Origin: DATGKD01 sp035294855
Lineage (GTDB): Bacteria > Actinomycetota > Acidimicrobiia > Acidimicrobiales > UBA8190
DNA: 9,148 bases
Reading direction: 5' to 3'
NCBI GenBank assembly: GCA_035294855.1
Contig: DATGKD010000049.1
Span: 1 to 9,148 of the forward strand
Numbering within the stretch: the stretch's first letter is position 1; every line of letters starts with the position of its first letter. Positions 6,885-9,148 of the stretch are shown here, piece by piece. The notes below the pieces were generated by a model. That model saw only the letters and a list, made by a program, of their open reading frames with translations. It made no database searches and was not told where the DNA came from. The position numbers and the translations under genes are program-made.

Positions 6885-6936
6885 GCCGCGACGCTACCCA
6901 ACGCCGTCGGGCACCAACCGCCGGTAACGTGCGGAG
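6850..6936. promoter_or_regulatory. Divergent promoter region, amidase / bluB
   Basis: An 87-bp gap between divergent genes. On the plus strand TAACGT (6925-6930) lies 6 nt before the bluB ATG (6937), again a leaderless geometry. On the minus strand TAGCGT (6896-6891) is a plausible -10 box for the amidase, giving a leader of about 35 nt. The two -10 boxes are only 28 bp apart, so the -35 regions must overlap and the two promoters may compete for polymerase. There is no room for a cobalamin riboswitch before bluB, and none is seen. Confidence 0.5.
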
Positions 6937-7623
6937 ATGGACCGCGCGCCCGCCGGCGTCGAGGCCGGCCCCCGCCCGGCGGGGACAAGCGCAGCCGCCC
7001 CCGGCTTCTACGACGTCGTCTTCCGGCGCCGCGACGTGCGCGCCGAGTTCACCGGCGAGCCCGTCGACCCCGACGTCCTGCGGCGGGTCCTCGAGGCCGC
7101 CCACGCCGCGCCGAGTGTGGGGCTGTCCCAGCCGTGGGACTTCGTGCTCGTCACCGACGAGTCCACCCGGCGCGCGTTCTGGTCGCACGTGCAGAGCGAG
7201 CGCCGGGCCTTCGCCGACAGCCTCGAGGGCGAACGGGCCGAACGCTTCGCCGGCATCAAGATCGACGGCATCCTCGAGGCCAGCCTGTCGCTCGTGGTCA
7301 CGTACGACGCGGCGCGCGGCGCGCCCGACGTCCTCGGCCGGCACGCCATCGCCGACGCCGGGCTCTACTCGGTCTGCCTCGCCATCGAGAACCTCTGGCT
7401 CGCCTGCACCGCCGAAGGTTGGGGCATGGGGTGGGTCTCGTTCTACCGGGAGTCGTTCCTGCGCGAGCTGCTCGGGATCCCCGACGGCGTGCGCCCGGTG
7501 GCGTGGCTGTGCCTCGGGCCGGTGAAGGGGCTGCAGACGACGCCGGACCTCGAGCGGCGCGGGTGGCGGACGCGCCTGCCGCTCGACGATGTGCTCCACA
7601 ACGAGCGCTGGGGGGACACATGA
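6937..7623 (+). CDS. bluB: BluB, 5,6-dimethylbenzimidazole synthase
   Basis: A 228-residue protein of the nitroreductase fold. BluB destroys reduced FMN with O2 to make 5,6-dimethylbenzimidazole (DMB), the lower axial ligand of cobalamin. Evidence for BluB over a generic nitroreductase: FRRRDVRAEF with D33; AAHAAPSVGLSQPWDFVLV with the BluB-typical GLSQPW at 62-67; LYSVCLAIENLWLACTAEGWGMGWVS with S168. D33 and S168 each sit one residue beyond D32 and S167, which are needed for DMB formation in the Sinorhizobium meliloti enzyme, and total length is nearly the same (227). The ATG at 6937 is supported by the -10 box 6 nt upstream. The first 22 residues are Ala/Pro/Gly-rich. The stop overlaps the next ATG (ATGA). 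No other cobalamin gene (cobT, cobS, cobU) lies in the window, so DMB must be activated by enzymes encoded elsewhere or imported precursors be finished with it. Confidence 0.85.
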   Translation: MDRAPAGVEAGPRPAGTSAAAPGFYDVVFRRRDVRAEFTGEPVDPDVLRRVLEAAHAAPSVGLSQPWDFVLVTDESTRRAFWSHVQSERRAFADSLEGERAERFAGIKIDGILEASLSLVVTYDAARGAPDVLGRHAIADAGLYSVCLAIENLWLACTAEGWGMGWVSFYRESFLRELLGIPDGVRPVAWLCLGPVKGLQTTPDLERRGWRTRLPLDDVLHNERWGDT

Positions 7624-8444
7624 CGACCACGCCCACTGCGCCGGGAGCCGCCAAGCGCTCGGTGTCCGCGTCGAAGCGCACCGGTCACGTCCCCAGGACG
7701 CCGTGGACACTCGCCATCGACATCGGGGGAACGGGGCTCAAGGCCTCGGTCTTGGACGCCACCGGCGCCATGGTGGCGGACCGGGTGACCGTCCCCACCA
7801 CCTATCCGTGCCCGCCCGCCAAGCTGGTGGACGACCTGGCTGCCTTGGTGGCGCCGCTCCCTCTCGCGCAGCGCCTGTCGGCCGGCTTCCCGGGCATGGT
7901 GCGCAGCGGTCGCGTCCTGTCCGCGCCGCACTTCGTCACGACGCACGGACCGGGTTCAAAGATCGACCACCAGCTCGTCAAGCTGTGGACCGGCTTCGAC
8001 CTGGCGGGCGCGCTGTCCACACGCCTCGCCATGCCGGCGCGCGTCGCCAACGACGCGGACGTCCAGGGCGCCGCGGTGGTGAGGAAGAAGGGCCTCGAGC
8101 TGGTCGTCACCCTCGGCACCGGCGTGGGCACGGCGTTCTTCTACGACGGCCGGCTCCTGCCGCACCTCGAGTTCGCCCACCACCCGTTCCTGAAGGGCGA
8201 CACCTACAACGAGGTCATCGGCGAAGCGGCGCGCAAGGCGGTCGGCAACGCCCGGTGGAGCAAGCGCGTCCACAAGGCCATCGCCACGCTGCGCGCTCTG
8301 TCGTTCTTCGACCACTGCTACATCGGCGGCGGCAACGCCAAGAAGATCCGCGGCGACCTCGATCCCGACGTCACCGTCGTCGACAACACCGCCGGCATCT
8401 TGGGCGGCATCCGGCTGTGGGACGACTCCCACCTCGCGGTGTGA
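7620..8444 (+). CDS. ROK-family sugar kinase, polyphosphate-glucokinase-like
   Basis: A 274-residue kinase of the ROK (repressor, ORF, kinase) family; members phosphorylate hexoses with ATP or polyphosphate. Seen: a poorly conserved N-terminal tail to about residue 28; the phosphate-binding loop LAIDIGGTGLKASVLD (D34, G36-G37-T38); RVANDADVQG with N144-D145, the expected catalytic base; the second phosphate motif TLGTGVGTA (165-171); ExxH in HLEFAHHPF, matching the ELGH position of ROK kinases; and IGGGNAKKIRG near the C-terminus. The zinc-binding CxCGxxGCxE motif of many ROK proteins is absent, as in polyphosphate glucokinases, and there is no DNA-binding domain, so it is an enzyme and not a repressor. 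Its ATG overlaps the bluB stop, so the two are translated together, an unexpected pairing. GGGGG just upstream may act as a weak ribosome site. I do not assign ppgK: the substrate and phosphate donor are inferred only from resemblance. Confidence 0.82.
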   Translation: MTTTPTAPGAAKRSVSASKRTGHVPRTPWTLAIDIGGTGLKASVLDATGAMVADRVTVPTTYPCPPAKLVDDLAALVAPLPLAQRLSAGFPGMVRSGRVLSAPHFVTTHGPGSKIDHQLVKLWTGFDLAGALSTRLAMPARVANDADVQGAAVVRKKGLELVVTLGTGVGTAFFYDGRLLPHLEFAHHPFLKGDTYNEVIGEAARKAVGNARWSKRVHKAIATLRALSFFDHCYIGGGNAKKIRGDLDPDVTVVDNTAGILGGIRLWDDSHLAV

Positions 8445-8478
8445 CCCAGTCGCACAAGCGGCGAACGGTCGGGTCGCC

Positions 8479-8769
8479 GTGAGCGAGCCGCCGGGCCTCG
8501 GCCCCGTCGACCTTGACCGACAACCCCGGCGCCGGCGGGGGCTGGGCCGGGTGGTCGCGCTGCTGGTGGTGATGGCCGCCGTGGCGGTGTTCGTCGTCCA
8601 GAACTCGCAGGCCGTCGTCGTCCGGTTCTGGTTCGTCACCAGCCGTCCGCGGCTCATCTGGGTGATCCTCGCCTGTTTGGCCGTGGGCGTGGTGATGGGC
8701 GTGCTGTTGGCGCGCTCGAGGGGCAAGGCGCGCCGGCGGAGGCACGAGGGCCGCGTCCCCAAGCCCTGA
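8479..8769 (+). CDS. Small LapA-domain (DUF1049) membrane protein
   Basis: A 96-residue inner-membrane protein. Seen: a cytosolic Arg-rich head (RRRR at 17-20); a first transmembrane helix at about 25-40; the family-typical VVQNSQAVVVRFWF (39-52); a second helix at about 59-77 (LIWVILACLAVGVVMGVLL); and a very basic tail (KARRRRHEG). The order helix, QN, VxxRFW, helix is that of the lipopolysaccharide-assembly-protein-A domain. In E. coli the LapA family acts in envelope lipid control, but in actinobacteria its job is not known and I infer none. The GTG at 8479 is the only sensible start; no Shine-Dalgarno is visible. It lies 34 bp after the ROK kinase gene and is likely in the same transcript. 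Confidence 0.8.
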   Translation: MSEPPGLGPVDLDRQPRRRRGLGRVVALLVVMAAVAVFVVQNSQAVVVRFWFVTSRPRLIWVILACLAVGVVMGVLLARSRGKARRRRHEGRVPKP

Positions 8770-8775
8770 TCCGTC

Positions 8776-8791
8776 TACCTTCAGGGCGATG
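8776..8791 (+). promoter_or_regulatory. Putative -10 box and leaderless start of the oxidoreductase gene
   Basis: TACCTT (8776-8781) sits 7 nt before the ATG at 8789, the same arrangement as before the P450 gene. It suggests separate transcription of this gene despite the 19-bp gap after the LapA gene. No -35 box is evident; one would fall inside the LapA coding end. Confidence 0.5.
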
Positions 8792-9148
8792 CGAGCGGTG
8801 ACCATCGTGGCCGGCGAACTGCGCTGGGACGAACATCCCGATCCCGTCCCCGGTGCCGGCGAGCTCCTCGTGGAGGTCGAGGCGGCCGGCCTCAACAACG
8901 CGGACCTCCTGCAGCGCATCGGCCTCTACCCGCCCCCGCCGGGGTATCCCGCGGAGATCCCCGGCATGGAGCTTGCCGGTCGCGTCGTGGCGACGTCAGC
9001 GAAGACCACCCGCTTCTCCCCCGGCGACCGGGTCATGGCCGTGGTAGGGGGTGGCGCCCAGGCGGAGCTCGCGCTCGTCGACGAGGACGCCGCGCTGGCG
9101 GTACCCGATGGCATCGCGTGGGACGAGGCCGGTGGTTTCCCCGAGGCG
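8789..9148 (+). CDS. PIG3-like NAD(P)H:quinone oxidoreductase, N-terminal part (3' end outside window)
   Basis: The frame stays open to the last base, giving the first 120 residues of a medium-chain dehydrogenase/reductase, about a third of the usual 320-340. It covers the GroES-like N-terminal domain. Seen: VPGAGELLVEVEAAGLNNADLLQRIGLYPPPPGYP split over the substrate-site region, IPGMELAGRVVA and FSPGDRVMAVVGGGAQAELA. NNADLLQR followed by YPPPPG is characteristic of the PIG3-type quinone oxidoreductases. No zinc-ligand cysteines are present, as expected for zinc-free quinone reductases. The NADPH-binding Rossmann domain lies beyond the window. The family reduces quinones or related carbonyls with NADPH in the cytosol. 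ATG 8789 is supported by the -10 box just before it. Confidence 0.85.
   Translation, partial: MRAVTIVAGELRWDEHPDPVPGAGELLVEVEAAGLNNADLLQRIGLYPPPPGYPAEIPGMELAGRVVATSAKTTRFSPGDRVMAVVGGGAQAELALVDEDAALAVPDGIAWDEAGGFPEA

Noticed and set aside
6850..6936. Cobalamin riboswitch upstream of bluB
   Set aside because: The gap is 87 bp, the predicted transcript begins at the start codon, and no B12-box-like sequence is visible.
6850..7710. Long N-terminal extension of the amidase on the minus strand, antisense to bluB
   Set aside because: The amidase family sequence begins at 6849; the extension mirrors bluB codons, as expected from GC-rich third positions.
1..9148. CRISPR array, tRNA, rRNA, insertion sequence or defence system
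   Set aside because: The repeats found are short and without spacers; I saw no tRNA-like cloverleaf, transposase, nuclease or toxin-antitoxin features on either strand.

Overview
The window is very GC-rich and almost fully coding, with Actinomycetota-type genes: a TraC/VirB4-like and VirD4-like ATPase pair of the actinobacterial conjugation type, a soluble class I P450, a serine hydrolase of the beta-lactamase fold and a small LapA-domain protein. Several starts are preceded at once by a TAnnnT -10 box with no room for a Shine-Dalgarno, which fits leaderless translation in this phylum. A deep-branching high-GC actinobacterium (for example Acidimicrobiia) is my best guess, but the sequence alone does not fix the class.

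Layout. (1) Positions 1-2564 (+): the distal end of a conjugative type IV secretion module, made of the C-terminal part of a TraC/VirB4-like ATPase that enters from the left and a complete VirD4/TraD-like coupling protein, joined by an ATGA overlap. A short array of 15-bp repeats begins at the coupling-protein stop codon. (2) 2685-4040 (+): a complete cytochrome P450 with a leaderless GTG start. (3) 4159-5340 (+): a serine hydrolase with a clear Shine-Dalgarno. (4) 5341-5424: a convergent intergenic gap with a 12-bp tandem repeat. (5) 5425-6849 (-): an amidase-signature hydrolase, possibly preceded by an 11-codon leader ORF whose stop overlaps its start. (6) 6850-6936: a compact divergent promoter region. 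(7) 6937-8444 (+): bluB (5,6-dimethylbenzimidazole synthase, for the lower ligand of cobalamin) overlapping a ROK-family kinase through ATGA, followed by a LapA-domain membrane protein at 8479-8769. (8) 8789 to the window end (+): the N-terminal part of a PIG3-like quinone oxidoreductase, again with a leaderless-type start.

The genes look like the edge of a mobile or formerly mobile conjugation module lying against ordinary accessory metabolism. I see no integrase, relaxase, CRISPR, defence or toxin-antitoxin gene, and no rRNA or tRNA gene. No complete new system is evident. The most interesting points are the repeat array at the conjugation-module edge, the Arg-substituted Walker A of the coupling protein, the possible leader ORF before the amidase, and the translational coupling of bluB to a ROK kinase of unknown substrate.
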